DNA of 33,695 nucleotides from Bacteriovorax sp. (GTDB lineage Bacteria > Bdellovibrionota > Bacteriovoracia > Bacteriovoracales > Bacteriovoracaceae). Shown here in pieces: positions 1-7,237 of this stretch (within the stretch, counting starts at the first letter, position 1; every line of letters starts with the position of its first letter). The stretch covers positions 1-33,695 of the forward strand of contig JACMRM010000070.1 in assembly GCA_014376445.1 (NCBI GenBank), read 5' to 3'. The translations under genes were made by a program, and so were the position numbers. The notes under the pieces were generated by a model, which saw only the letters and a list, made by a program, of their open reading frames with translations, did no database searches and was not told the origin of the DNA.

Positions 1-223
1 AGGGCGAGCTAGAAAGGTTCAAAAATTCCTTTCTCAACCGTTCTTCGTAGCTGAGCAGTTTACAGGTCTAAAAGGTAAATTCGTAAAGATGGAAGATACA
101 ATTAAAGCATTCAAGGCAATTCTTAACGGTGAAGTTGATGAATTACCAGAGCAAGCTTTCTACCTTGTTGGTGGACTTGAAATGGTTTACGAAAAAGCTG
201 CACAAATTAAGGCCGGAAAATAA
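1..223 (+). CDS. atpD: F1 ATP synthase beta subunit, C-terminal end (partial)
   Basis: The reading frame is open from base 2 and ends with TAA at 221-223, giving the last 73 residues of the catalytic beta subunit of F1 ATP synthase. The segment with [18 protein letters not shown] and the [16 protein letters not shown] stretch is the family's characteristic C-terminal helical domain. The nucleotide-binding part lies upstream of the window. It is followed 15 bases later by atpC, the usual beta-epsilon order at the end of an atp operon. The identification is by recognition of the conserved C-terminal sequence and the gene order. Confidence 0.97.
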   Translation, partial: GRARKVQKFLSQPFFVAEQFTGLKGKFVKMEDTIKAFKAILNGEVDELPEQAFYLVGGLEMVYEKAAQIKAGK

Positions 224-238
224 TTAACTAGGTAGAAA

Positions 239-664
239 ATGAAATATTATACAGTTGATATTCTAACGCCTTCGAAAATTATTGCTAAAGCAATTCCCGC
301 TGAATCGTTGCTAATCCCAACGGTTCGCGGGCAGATCAACGTTCTTGAAAACCACACGCATATCGTGTCGAAATTATCGACTGGTGTCCTGACTGTTTTC
401 GGTGGACCTGATTATGCTGATAGAAACTTCATCGTCTCTGGTGGTGTTTGTAAAATTCTAGAAGGAAAAGTCGTGGTTCTTGCAAATACTGCAGAAGAAA
501 GCACGGACATTAATATTGAGAGAGCTAAGCTGTCTCTTCAAAATGCAGAAGAAAAATTAAAAAATACAGATGGTCTGTCTATCGACGACGTTGATCAGTA
601 TGTACAGAAAGCTGAGCGTGCAAGACTTCGTATCCAGCTGGCCGAGTTTAACAGAGCACAATAA
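239..664 (+). CDS. atpC: F1 ATP synthase epsilon subunit
   Basis: A 141-residue protein, normal for the epsilon subunit of the F1 rotor stalk, which couples gamma rotation and can inhibit ATP hydrolysis. The N-terminal half (about 1-85) is the beta-sandwich with the typical pattern VDILTPSKII, LIPTVRGQINVLENHTHIV and the later FIVSGGVCKI. Residues from about 88 onward are the two-helix C-terminal domain, rich in Ala, Glu, Lys and Arg. It starts 15 bases after atpD and has only a weak GGTAG upstream. It is the last gene of the atp operon here, since a hairpin terminator follows at 673-716. Confidence 0.97.
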   Translation: MKYYTVDILTPSKIIAKAIPAESLLIPTVRGQINVLENHTHIVSKLSTGVLTVFGGPDYADRNFIVSGGVCKILEGKVVVLANTAEESTDINIERAKLSLQNAEEKLKNTDGLSIDDVDQYVQKAERARLRIQLAEFNRAQ

Positions 665-672
665 TCCATTGT

Positions 673-716
673 TTGAGTACTCATCATCTTTCGAGTTATG
701 AGTACTCAATTTCTTT
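673..716 (+). terminator. Rho-independent terminator of the atp operon
   Basis: Perfect 12-bp inverted repeat: TTGAGTACTCAT at 673-684 and ATGAGTACTCAA at 698-709, with a 13-base loop, followed by TTTCTTT at 710-716. A short outer complement CATTGT (668-673) / ACAATG (717-722) could extend it. It lies 8 bases after the atpC stop. Each arm carries the self-complementary decamer TGAGTACTCA, so the arms can also pair with themselves. Confidence 0.75.
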
Positions 717-746
717 ACAATGACCTAGGCAAAACTCGCTCTTTCC

Positions 747-774
747 TTGCAACCAATCCAAGACACATTAAAAT
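747..774 (+). promoter_or_regulatory. Candidate sigma-70 promoter for the 787-2949 gene
   Basis: TTGCAA at 747-752 (4 of 6 to the -35 consensus), a 16-base spacer and TAAAAT at 769-774 (5 of 6 to the -10 consensus). If used, transcription would begin around 780, leaving a very short leader before the ATG at 787, which lacks a clear Shine-Dalgarno sequence. Position after the atp terminator supports a separate transcription unit. Eye-read hexamers only. Confidence 0.4.
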
Positions 775-786
775 TTAACAAGAACT

Positions 787-2949
787 ATGAAGAAATCATT
801 TCTTGTAAAATCCATTACGGGACTTTTGGCGACCACAATTATTGTGTGCGCAATTACGTATTCGATTGTGAGAATTAATGAGCCACAATTGATAGATTTT
901 TCGGCGTTTAAAAACGCTGCCGCTAACATCCAATACATTTCTGAGTCTCGTGAAAATAAATTAGCCGGCTCCGTTGCAGATGTGACTGGTTCGATTGTTA
1001 AAACGATTGAAAAAGAAGTGAGAGAAAAAATTCTTCGCTCACGTTATTCTGTGAAGCCGAAAACCGTTATTGTTGAAAAAGTTATCGCGAAAAATTGGAA
1101 TGATATTAAGCCTGCGTTTGCAGCGGTTGATATGAAGCTTGATGAAGTTAAGCTTTCTGTTGTTGCATTTACTAATGATGAAGCTTTTGAATTTGAAATT
1201 AACAATAGAGAACTTATTAAGCTTTATGGACTTGAAGTGGATTCACTTCAATATGAAAGTTTTACGAATACCCAGGTTGCGAGTGCTGATGTTCCGTCTT
1301 TAGATGTTATAAAAGAAGATATGGTTCAGATTGCACAAGCTTCAACAACAACTCAAGTTCAAGATGTTATTGCTCCTGAGACTGCGATTCCGGCGGCACC
1401 ACCAGCAGAGACTCAAGAAGAAATTGCCCAAGCAGAAATCGCAACGAAAGCCAATCTTGTAAATGATGATCTTGTGGTTTTTGACTACTCATCAGATAAG
1501 AAGGCAGCGGCATCAAATGCTGTTAAGGATAACGCAACACTGAAAAAAATGTTTGATGTTCCACTTTCAAGTTCGGTAAAAGAGGCAATTGCTAGAGAGG
1601 TTGGAAAACCTCCAGCGGTTGCAATGAATGTGAATACTCAGAGAAAAGCTTTTGTAGATACACAGACTGAAAAATCAGATTTAGATAAAGTGATGGAAGA
1701 TGAAGACAACCTTGTTTTTGACTACTCAAAACAATCTGCAGCAGCAGTCTCGAAAAAAGAAACCGTTGATAGCGCAGTCTCTGCTTTCACGGCAGCAAGC
1801 GCGCCAAATACGGCAGCTCAAGCAGATTTCATTATTAAGGTGAAAGAGATTAATTTGAATACTCTTAAATCTCGTCAGTCATTTGGATTCGAATTTGTTC
1901 CTGATTACGATAGAGCTGAGAGAACAGATGATCAGACTTCTGGAGAAATTAAACTTGGATACTCACTTTCCGGAGATGTGAATACTCAGACGGGTGTGGT
2001 TCAGTCGCAAGGACTTATCTCTACTAGAGTGGAATTGAATCTCCTTAGTAATGGAGTTGAAGTTCCAATGTTTAATGAAGAAGGGATTCAGAAATTTTTA
2101 GAGAAAAATAAAACGGATATACAAGGCAATCTTCTAATGGTTGCACTTGATCCAAGTATCGTTGATGTTGAGATTGATTCTGAATATCAATTCAAGTTAT
2201 ATCTTTCTGATAAATTTAAGTTAATGGACTCACAAGTTAATGCATCTTATGTTCTTTTCCTTGGAGTTAAAACGGGTAACGTTGCTTTAAGGTATTTATT
2301 ATCTAATAAAGAAAGCGCGCAGAAGATTGTTTATGTTGGTGACGGAGAAATGTATTTTGAAGACCCGGATTTTGTGAACACCCAGAGAGAGATGTATACG
2401 TTTACAACGAGAAGTCTTCTTGGGCGTAAAGTGAAAGAGTTAAACATTAATGGTTCTGATATTTCATTCTTTGGAACAAAAACTTTTGCGAAGAAAAAAG
2501 CATTAAATGTGTACGAAATTAAAGTGCCTGAGCTTGTGAATAACACGAGAAAATATCTTGAGTTTAAGCATCTTGGAAACAGTCTTTTTGTTGGGACAGA
2601 TAGCGCGAAAGAAATCGAAATCCCTGGAAAAGATTTTATCGGAAAAGTTCTTGAAGCAAACGATATGAGTGAAATTGGATCTCGTTGTCTGGTTCAAATT
2701 AACCTTACAAAAGATCTTCGCGACATTAAAGCCAATGGAAAGAATAAAAATGGCGAGATGTTTACTGAGACAACTTATTTAGATAACGACGGAAATTTTT
2801 CGAGAGATAACCTGGAATTATCTGAAAAGGTTTTCGTAACAGGAGATATGGAAGGGCTATTTAATGTCCGTCTTGATTACACTGATGGAACAACTGATTT
2901 CCTTAAGACGTTTTGTTCTGAAGGGTCTTATCTAATCGAGCAATTATAA
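787..2949 (+). CDS. Large membrane-anchored or exported protein of unknown function with two VFDYS repeats
   Basis: I do not recognise a family. The 720-residue product starts with Lys-Lys and a hydrophobic stretch at about 10-28, an uncleaved membrane anchor or signal peptide, so the rest is probably periplasmic. Residues 170-345 look disordered, rich in Ala, Thr, Gln, Val and Pro. They contain two copies of one motif, DDLVVFDYSSDKKAAAS (227-243) and EDNLVFDYSKQSAAAVS (306-322), about 80 residues apart; the underlying DNA is also similar (1471-1491 and 1711-1727). Residues from about 348 to the end look like folded beta-rich material, with only two Cys (near 684 and 708). The gene stands alone between the atp terminator and a convergent gene. 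A structural envelope role is possible but not shown. Confidence 0.85.
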   Translation: MKKSFLVKSITGLLATTIIVCAITYSIVRINEPQLIDFSAFKNAAANIQYISESRENKLAGSVADVTGSIVKTIEKEVREKILRSRYSVKPKTVIVEKVIAKNWNDIKPAFAAVDMKLDEVKLSVVAFTNDEAFEFEINNRELIKLYGLEVDSLQYESFTNTQVASADVPSLDVIKEDMVQIAQASTTTQVQDVIAPETAIPAAPPAETQEEIAQAEIATKANLVNDDLVVFDYSSDKKAAASNAVKDNATLKKMFDVPLSSSVKEAIAREVGKPPAVAMNVNTQRKAFVDTQTEKSDLDKVMEDEDNLVFDYSKQSAAAVSKKETVDSAVSAFTAASAPNTAAQADFIIKVKEINLNTLKSRQSFGFEFVPDYDRAERTDDQTSGEIKLGYSLSGDVNTQTGVVQSQGLISTRVELNLLSNGVEVPMFNEEGIQKFLEKNKTDIQGNLLMVALDPSIVDVEIDSEYQFKLYLSDKFKLMDSQVNASYVLFLGVKTGNVALRYLLSNKESAQKIVYVGDGEMYFEDPDFVNTQREMYTFTTRSLLGRKVKELNINGSDISFFGTKTFAKKKALNVYEIKVPELVNNTRKYLEFKHLGNSLFVGTDSAKEIEIPGKDFIGKVLEANDMSEIGSRCLVQINLTKDLRDIKANGKNKNGEMFTETTYLDNDGNFSRDNLELSEKVFVTGDMEGLFNVRLDYTDGTTDFLKTFCSEGSYLIEQL

Positions 2950-3007
2950 AATTTAAATAAGTGCTGAAACACATCGAATGCAAAAAGAAATGTACAATCA
3001 ATTTTTT

Positions 3008-4141
3008 CTAAGAATTTTGAGAATTTGCGTGGGTTAAAGTCTGAGCTTTCAAAAGTTGAAAACTTCTCCATGCAATGAAGATCAATCCAAGATTTTTCAA
3101 AAATAAAAGAATTTGCCATGGACCGCGGCCAGCGATAAAGTCCCGGTAGTTTATAAAAATTAAACTAGTACTTAAATAAATAAATCCAAGAATCATTTTA
3201 TCTGTAATCTTCATTTGTGTTATTGAGTGACCTAAAAAAATCAAAGCGAGAGGCCAGAGAAAATATTGATCGCTTAAAACTTTTGAAAAAACCATAAGAG
3301 CTAAAAGAAGTGTTGTCGTCATGTCGAAAAGATTGATTCGACATTTATTTTTATAATAAAAAATTAAAAGATATGCGAAAGAAATAAAAAGAAGAATGCT
3401 AAAAAGCTTTAAAATAACTTCATTGTAATTGAAAAGAATGTTTTGCGATCCAAAGCTATTAACGATACTGAAAGGGATAGAGAAAATTTTTGAAGCGCCA
3501 AAAATGAGTGAAGCCATTACAGATTCAACCTGGAAGGGGCGATTCAGGTGATATTTTAAAAAGTCGAACATGTTTGAATAAAAAGAAATGCTGAAGATTG
3601 TTAGTATAACGAGATTAAGAATAATTATTTTGGTAAGTGTGCGAGTAAAGTTTTTGTCTTTCCATAAACCAATGTAAGTGATGAATGGAATTAATTTTAG
3701 CCATCCACCGAGTGTCGAGTAGATAGCACCTTTAGTATACTCCTTCCTTTGGTAAGCAAGGATGGCAAGAATGATGGGAAGAACCATGAAGATATCTAAT
3801 CTTTCTAGAGCGAATGGGAGAAGGAATGAGCTTAAAACAACATAGAGTAATAGTTCTTTACCTTGTTTTTTGATTTCCCAAAATATAGTGAAGTCAAAAA
3901 TGAAGGCAAGGCACATAAACCACAAGCGATAACTTTCAGTGCTGATAACACCAGGAAGATAAATTGGAAAAATAGCAAAGGGTGGGTATTCGAAAGGAAA
4001 ATCTATGTAAGGGACTGCACCGGCAAACATTTTTTGAGCAAGCGTAGAGTAGTAAAGAGTGTCGGTTAAAATGGCAGACATAAAGAAAATAGCAAAAATT
4101 CTTGTGATAAGAAAAAGAGCTAGTGGCAGATGTTTTTTCAT
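3008..4141 (-). CDS. Polytopic membrane glycosyltransferase, GT87/DUF2029-like
   Basis: A 377-residue, very hydrophobic protein with about ten predicted membrane spans. Near the N-terminus (about 26-55) it has TDTLYYSTLA followed by VPYIDFPFEYPPFA, resembling the first-loop signature of GT87/DUF2029 polyprenyl-phosphate-sugar mannosyltransferases, whose acidic residue in this loop is catalytic in the wider GT-C fold. By family it would transfer a sugar from a lipid carrier to an envelope glycan or lipid on the outer face of the inner membrane; the actual acceptor is unknown. The start codon overlaps the stop of the upstream patatin-like gene by one base (TAATG), indicating translational coupling. 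It converges with the 787-2949 gene, with no clear terminator in the 58-base gap. Confidence 0.75.
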   Translation of the reverse strand: MKKHLPLALFLITRIFAIFFMSAILTDTLYYSTLAQKMFAGAVPYIDFPFEYPPFAIFPIYLPGVISTESYRLWFMCLAFIFDFTIFWEIKKQGKELLLYVVLSSFLLPFALERLDIFMVLPIILAILAYQRKEYTKGAIYSTLGGWLKLIPFITYIGLWKDKNFTRTLTKIIILNLVILTIFSISFYSNMFDFLKYHLNRPFQVESVMASLIFGASKIFSIPFSIVNSFGSQNILFNYNEVILKLFSILLFISFAYLLIFYYKNKCRINLFDMTTTLLLALMVFSKVLSDQYFLWPLALIFLGHSITQMKITDKMILGFIYLSTSLIFINYRDFIAGRGPWQILLFLKNLGLIFIAWRSFQLLKAQTLTHANSQNS

Positions 4142-5319
4142 TATTCTAATTTCTTAAAGACTTCCAACGTTTTTTTGTAGCCGGCAGTCATAATGTATTT
4201 AGATTTCTGAGGATCTAGAGAAAATGAATTTGTGAAAAACAACTTATAGTGAGAGTGATCTGGATAGATGTCGATAAACTTTACGTTGGGATTGTAGTTT
4301 AGTTTACGTTCCAGAATCGAGACTATTTTGTTTCTGTCTTTCACACTAAAGTTTTGTGAAGACATATAGTCGTTCACAGTATCGATAATATCTTTAGAAA
4401 GAATATTCTGGCTTCTCGCCGCGACAATTTTCTTTTGAATCATAAGATATATCGCCTGCATACAAATTGCGGGAAGGCCGAAATTAATCAGGGATCCGAC
4501 TTCGTCATGATAATGGTATGGAGTGTGGGTCCATGAGCTGATGACGTAGTCGCATTTATTATCAACGGCAACGTGAGTAGAGAGGGTTTCTCTGATTTCT
4601 CCATCGATATAATAATCTAGCTGAGACGTGCGCGGATTTTGTATCGGGTAAGGAGCATAAAAAGGAGGCACACTCATGCTGGCAGAAACTGCCTTTGAAA
4701 CATCAACACCAGTGTAGTATTCAGCAGTAGAATCGTGAATCGGACTTGGATAATTATATTTTCCGAAAATTACTTTTCGTGAGTGATCGAGTTGAGTAGC
4801 TACGACAAACATGTCGGCGGCATATTCTTCAAAAGATTGTGAAAGAATCACATTCTTCTGCATATATTGATTTAAGCCCTCTGTTGAAAATAAGCCAGAG
4901 ATAGAAAGGAGAGGTTTTGACATTTGCTTTAATAGAGATGGAAAACCTTCAAATGGATTATAGAAATCAAAATTAAATGGATTACGTGAGGGCATCTTTC
5001 TTGAAAGCATGTCCGAGTATGTAATGGCCTTCAAAGAAGTCTGTGCATTTTTTCTGTTAATTGTTGCATCAATTACATCGATCGGGCGAAATCCGGAAGC
5101 AAAATAAAGATTGATTAAAGAGCCAGCGCTAGAGCCGACATAGGTTGAAATTTCACAATCAGCATCACTTGGAGATTTGTTATGTTTTAAAACAAAACCA
5201 AGTTCTTCCAGAGCGAGTGCGACACCCAAGTGCCATGAAGCTGCTTTGACAACTCCACCCGATAGGACCAGTGCTGTTTTCTTATTTTTGAATTGGCTTA
5301 AATCAACGTCATGATACAT
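4141..5319 (-). CDS. Patatin-like phospholipase
   Basis: A 392-residue protein with the patatin fold signatures. It has a Gly-rich oxyanion region LSGGVVKAASWHLGV (about 19-33), the nucleophile elbow GSSAGS with catalytic Ser64, and the Asp of the dyad in the DG pair at Asp239-Gly240 (YYIDGEIRE). Patatins hydrolyse acyl esters of membrane phospholipids. No signal peptide is visible, so it is cytoplasmic unless exported another way. The usual GGGxRG oxyanion loop is GGVVKA here, lacking the third Gly and the Arg, which may alter activity. It is co-translated with the GT87-like enzyme downstream, hinting at a lipid or envelope role for the pair. The first ATG was chosen; its ribosome site is poor. 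It diverges from the HTH gene at 5451. Confidence 0.88.
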   Translation of the reverse strand: MYHDVDLSQFKNKKTALVLSGGVVKAASWHLGVALALEELGFVLKHNKSPSDADCEISTYVGSSAGSLINLYFASGFRPIDVIDATINRKNAQTSLKAITYSDMLSRKMPSRNPFNFDFYNPFEGFPSLLKQMSKPLLSISGLFSTEGLNQYMQKNVILSQSFEEYAADMFVVATQLDHSRKVIFGKYNYPSPIHDSTAEYYTGVDVSKAVSASMSVPPFYAPYPIQNPRTSQLDYYIDGEIRETLSTHVAVDNKCDYVISSWTHTPYHYHDEVGSLINFGLPAICMQAIYLMIQKKIVAARSQNILSKDIIDTVNDYMSSQNFSVKDRNKIVSILERKLNYNPNVKFIDIYPDHSHYKLFFTNSFSLDPQKSKYIMTAGYKKTLEVFKKLE

Positions 5320-5420
5320 GTCTGCTAGAATAGCACTGCTTAATATGAATTTGAAAATAATAAAAATATCAGAGTAATATAGACGGATTTAAAAATTTTC
5401 TACGCAGCTTAAATCTAAGA

Positions 5421-5445
5421 TAGAATATGAGTACTCACAATGGAG
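5421..5445 (+). promoter_or_regulatory. -10 element, palindrome and ribosome site deciding the start of the HTH gene
   Basis: A TAGAAT hexamer at 5421-5426 (5 of 6 to -10) is followed at once by the perfect palindrome TGAGTACTCA (5428-5437), which would sit near the transcription start and could be an operator. A GGAG at 5442-5445 lies 5 bases before ATG 5451, while ATG 5427 has no ribosome site, so 5451 is the better start. No good -35 hexamer is visible at the right distance, so a factor-dependent promoter is possible. Confidence 0.4.
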
Positions 5446-5450
5446 ATACC

Positions 5451-5762
5451 ATGAATCAAGAAGGAATTTGGCTTTCTATACTCGATTACGCTAACGTAAA
5501 AAAGACGTCTATCTCGACAATTCGTCGTGCGATTAAATCGGGTCATGTTAAATGCAGAGAAGAAAATGGAAAGTACATGATCTGGACTAAAGAGATCACT
5601 GTGCAAAAAGAAGAGCTTTCACTAAAGCTAGAGAATGAATTTCTTAAAAAAAGAAATCGTGAACTCGATGAAGAAGTGAATGACTTAAAAATGCTTCTTC
5701 AGGTTTATGAATCTAATCTTCAGACAAAACAACTTCCACCGCTTCCAGAGATTGAATTATGA
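5451..5762 (+). CDS. Small HTH DNA-binding protein with C-terminal coiled coil
   Basis: A 103-residue protein from the ATG with a good GGAG ribosome site; an in-frame ATG at 5427 would add 8 residues. Residues about 5-45 resemble a MerR/excisionase-type winged HTH: WLSILDYANVKKTSISTIRR, then AIKSGHVKCREENGKYMIW, i.e. a recognition helix and a short wing. Residues about 55-90 form a heptad-rich coiled coil (Leu/Lys/Glu), probably a dimerisation zipper. There is no ligand domain. Its stop overlaps the start of the outer-membrane protein gene by four bases (ATGA), so the two are translationally coupled and likely work together. It could regulate its own operon through the palindrome at 5428-5437. 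The domain call is by pattern, not alignment. Confidence 0.8.
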   Translation: MNQEGIWLSILDYANVKKTSISTIRRAIKSGHVKCREENGKYMIWTKEITVQKEELSLKLENEFLKKRNRELDEEVNDLKMLLQVYESNLQTKQLPPLPEIEL

Positions 5763-7219
5763 AAAAATTTCTAATTCTAGCCGCGATGGTTTTTTCAATG
5801 AATGCACATACAACTGAATCGATGAGAAGCTGCATGCTTCTTCCCGTAACAGACGGGGTAGATAATAAAATTGGATTTAGAGTTTTCGAAGATATCGAAA
5901 ATTATATCAAAGATGGTTCTTGGTGTACTTACAGATCAAATTCAGAATTGATTAATATTCTTGGTCAGTATTCGAAGACATTAGAAACTCATTTAAATAA
6001 TAAAGATGTTTTAAAAGTTGTTGCGGACAAAACCAAAGCTGGGACAATGATCCGAATCGGATTAATTCTTGCAGCGAACACAACAGATGTAAAAGTTGAA
6101 ATTATCGGAGAGAACGGTGAAGACCGCTACTTTAAAGAACAGACGCTTTTAAAAACGACAGATACAAGTGTGATTTCCCAGACAGTAAAAAATTGGCTGG
6201 AGATGTACGAAAAAACAATTCCATATAATGGAAGAGTTAAAGGCGTGCTAGGTGATCAATTTACAATTGATATCGGAAAAAAGTCACAGATCTTCAGTGG
6301 AAGTGAAATTACGATTGAAAGGCCTACGGTTAAAAGACAACACCCGCTATTAAAAGAAGTTATTGACTGGCAATCAGAAAAAATTGCGGATGCGAAAGTA
6401 TTTGATGTTGGTGAAACTCAAGCGCAGGCAAAAGTTACAAGCTATGAAGGGAATAAAAAATTAAAGATTGATGACTGGGTAAAAGTTCGCTCAACAGAAG
6501 CGAGAAAAGTTGTTGAACAAGTCAACTACGGTGACAAAGAAGATAATCAATTCGGAAAATTAGGATCACTGGGAATATTTCTTAATATTGGAAGCGGATC
6601 AATCACGCAGAGCAGTTCTTCTGAGCGTTCATTGAGCGGCATGATGATCGGAGGAGATCTCGAGGGTGAGATTTGGGCAACCAGAAACTGGTGGGCAGGA
6701 CTGGATATTGGAAAAAAATTTGGAAGTTACAAAAAAGATGTCGGAACTTTTTCTCAAGAAACTAATACGACAGATAACTCGTATGCTCGTTTAAAGTTTG
6801 GATATAAATATCTGCCGATGGGATTTTTCTATGGGCCACAAGTTGATCTTTATGCCGGATATGCGACTTATTCATATGGAATGAGCTCAAATGTTATAGA
6901 TGGTTTTACGGATTTTACATTCAACGGAATTTTGTTGGGCGTACGAGGAAGTCTTCCTGTTTATGAAAAAATGCGTGCTTATTTATTGATCGATTTTCTT
7001 TTAACTTCTAAATATGAAGAAAAAACAATAGTATTCGGACCGGATGATTCAAGTTCAAACTATAGACTTGAAGTAGGTGCGCAATACGCATATGAACCGA
7101 ACATTACGTTGAGTGGCGGAGTACAAATCTTACAAAACAAAGCAAACTTCACTGGTTCGACAAAAGAAGAGCAATTCAAAGATACTTCTGCTAAAATAGG
7201 AGCGATATTTACTTTTTAA
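5759..7219 (+). CDS. Predicted outer-membrane beta-barrel protein of unknown function
   Basis: A 486-residue protein with a short signal peptide (MKKFLILAAMVFSMNAHT). The N-terminal third contains two Cys near 25 and 58. A region near 157-190 (NGRVKGVLGDQFTIDIGKKS) resembles the small beta domain seen at the C-terminus of FlgT-type proteins, a weak resemblance. From about 270 onward the sequence shows alternating polar and hydrophobic strands rich in Gly, Tyr and aromatic residues, and it ends in KIGAIFTF with a terminal Phe, the outer-membrane barrel insertion signature. It is co-translated with the HTH/coiled-coil protein upstream, and ligA follows almost directly. Substrate and role are unknown. 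Confidence 0.8.
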   Translation: MKKFLILAAMVFSMNAHTTESMRSCMLLPVTDGVDNKIGFRVFEDIENYIKDGSWCTYRSNSELINILGQYSKTLETHLNNKDVLKVVADKTKAGTMIRIGLILAANTTDVKVEIIGENGEDRYFKEQTLLKTTDTSVISQTVKNWLEMYEKTIPYNGRVKGVLGDQFTIDIGKKSQIFSGSEITIERPTVKRQHPLLKEVIDWQSEKIADAKVFDVGETQAQAKVTSYEGNKKLKIDDWVKVRSTEARKVVEQVNYGDKEDNQFGKLGSLGIFLNIGSGSITQSSSSERSLSGMMIGGDLEGEIWATRNWWAGLDIGKKFGSYKKDVGTFSQETNTTDNSYARLKFGYKYLPMGFFYGPQVDLYAGYATYSYGMSSNVIDGFTDFTFNGILLGVRGSLPVYEKMRAYLLIDFLLTSKYEEKTIVFGPDDSSSNYRLEVGAQYAYEPNITLSGGVQILQNKANFTGSTKEEQFKDTSAKIGAIFTF

Positions 7220-7237
7220 TCCATGGGGAGAAAGTAC

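Noticed and set aside
4142-5319. Possible pseudogene or inactive patatin because the GGGxRG loop is not consensus
   Set aside because: The catalytic Ser and Asp are both intact and the reading frame is full length, so activity cannot be excluded from one loop.
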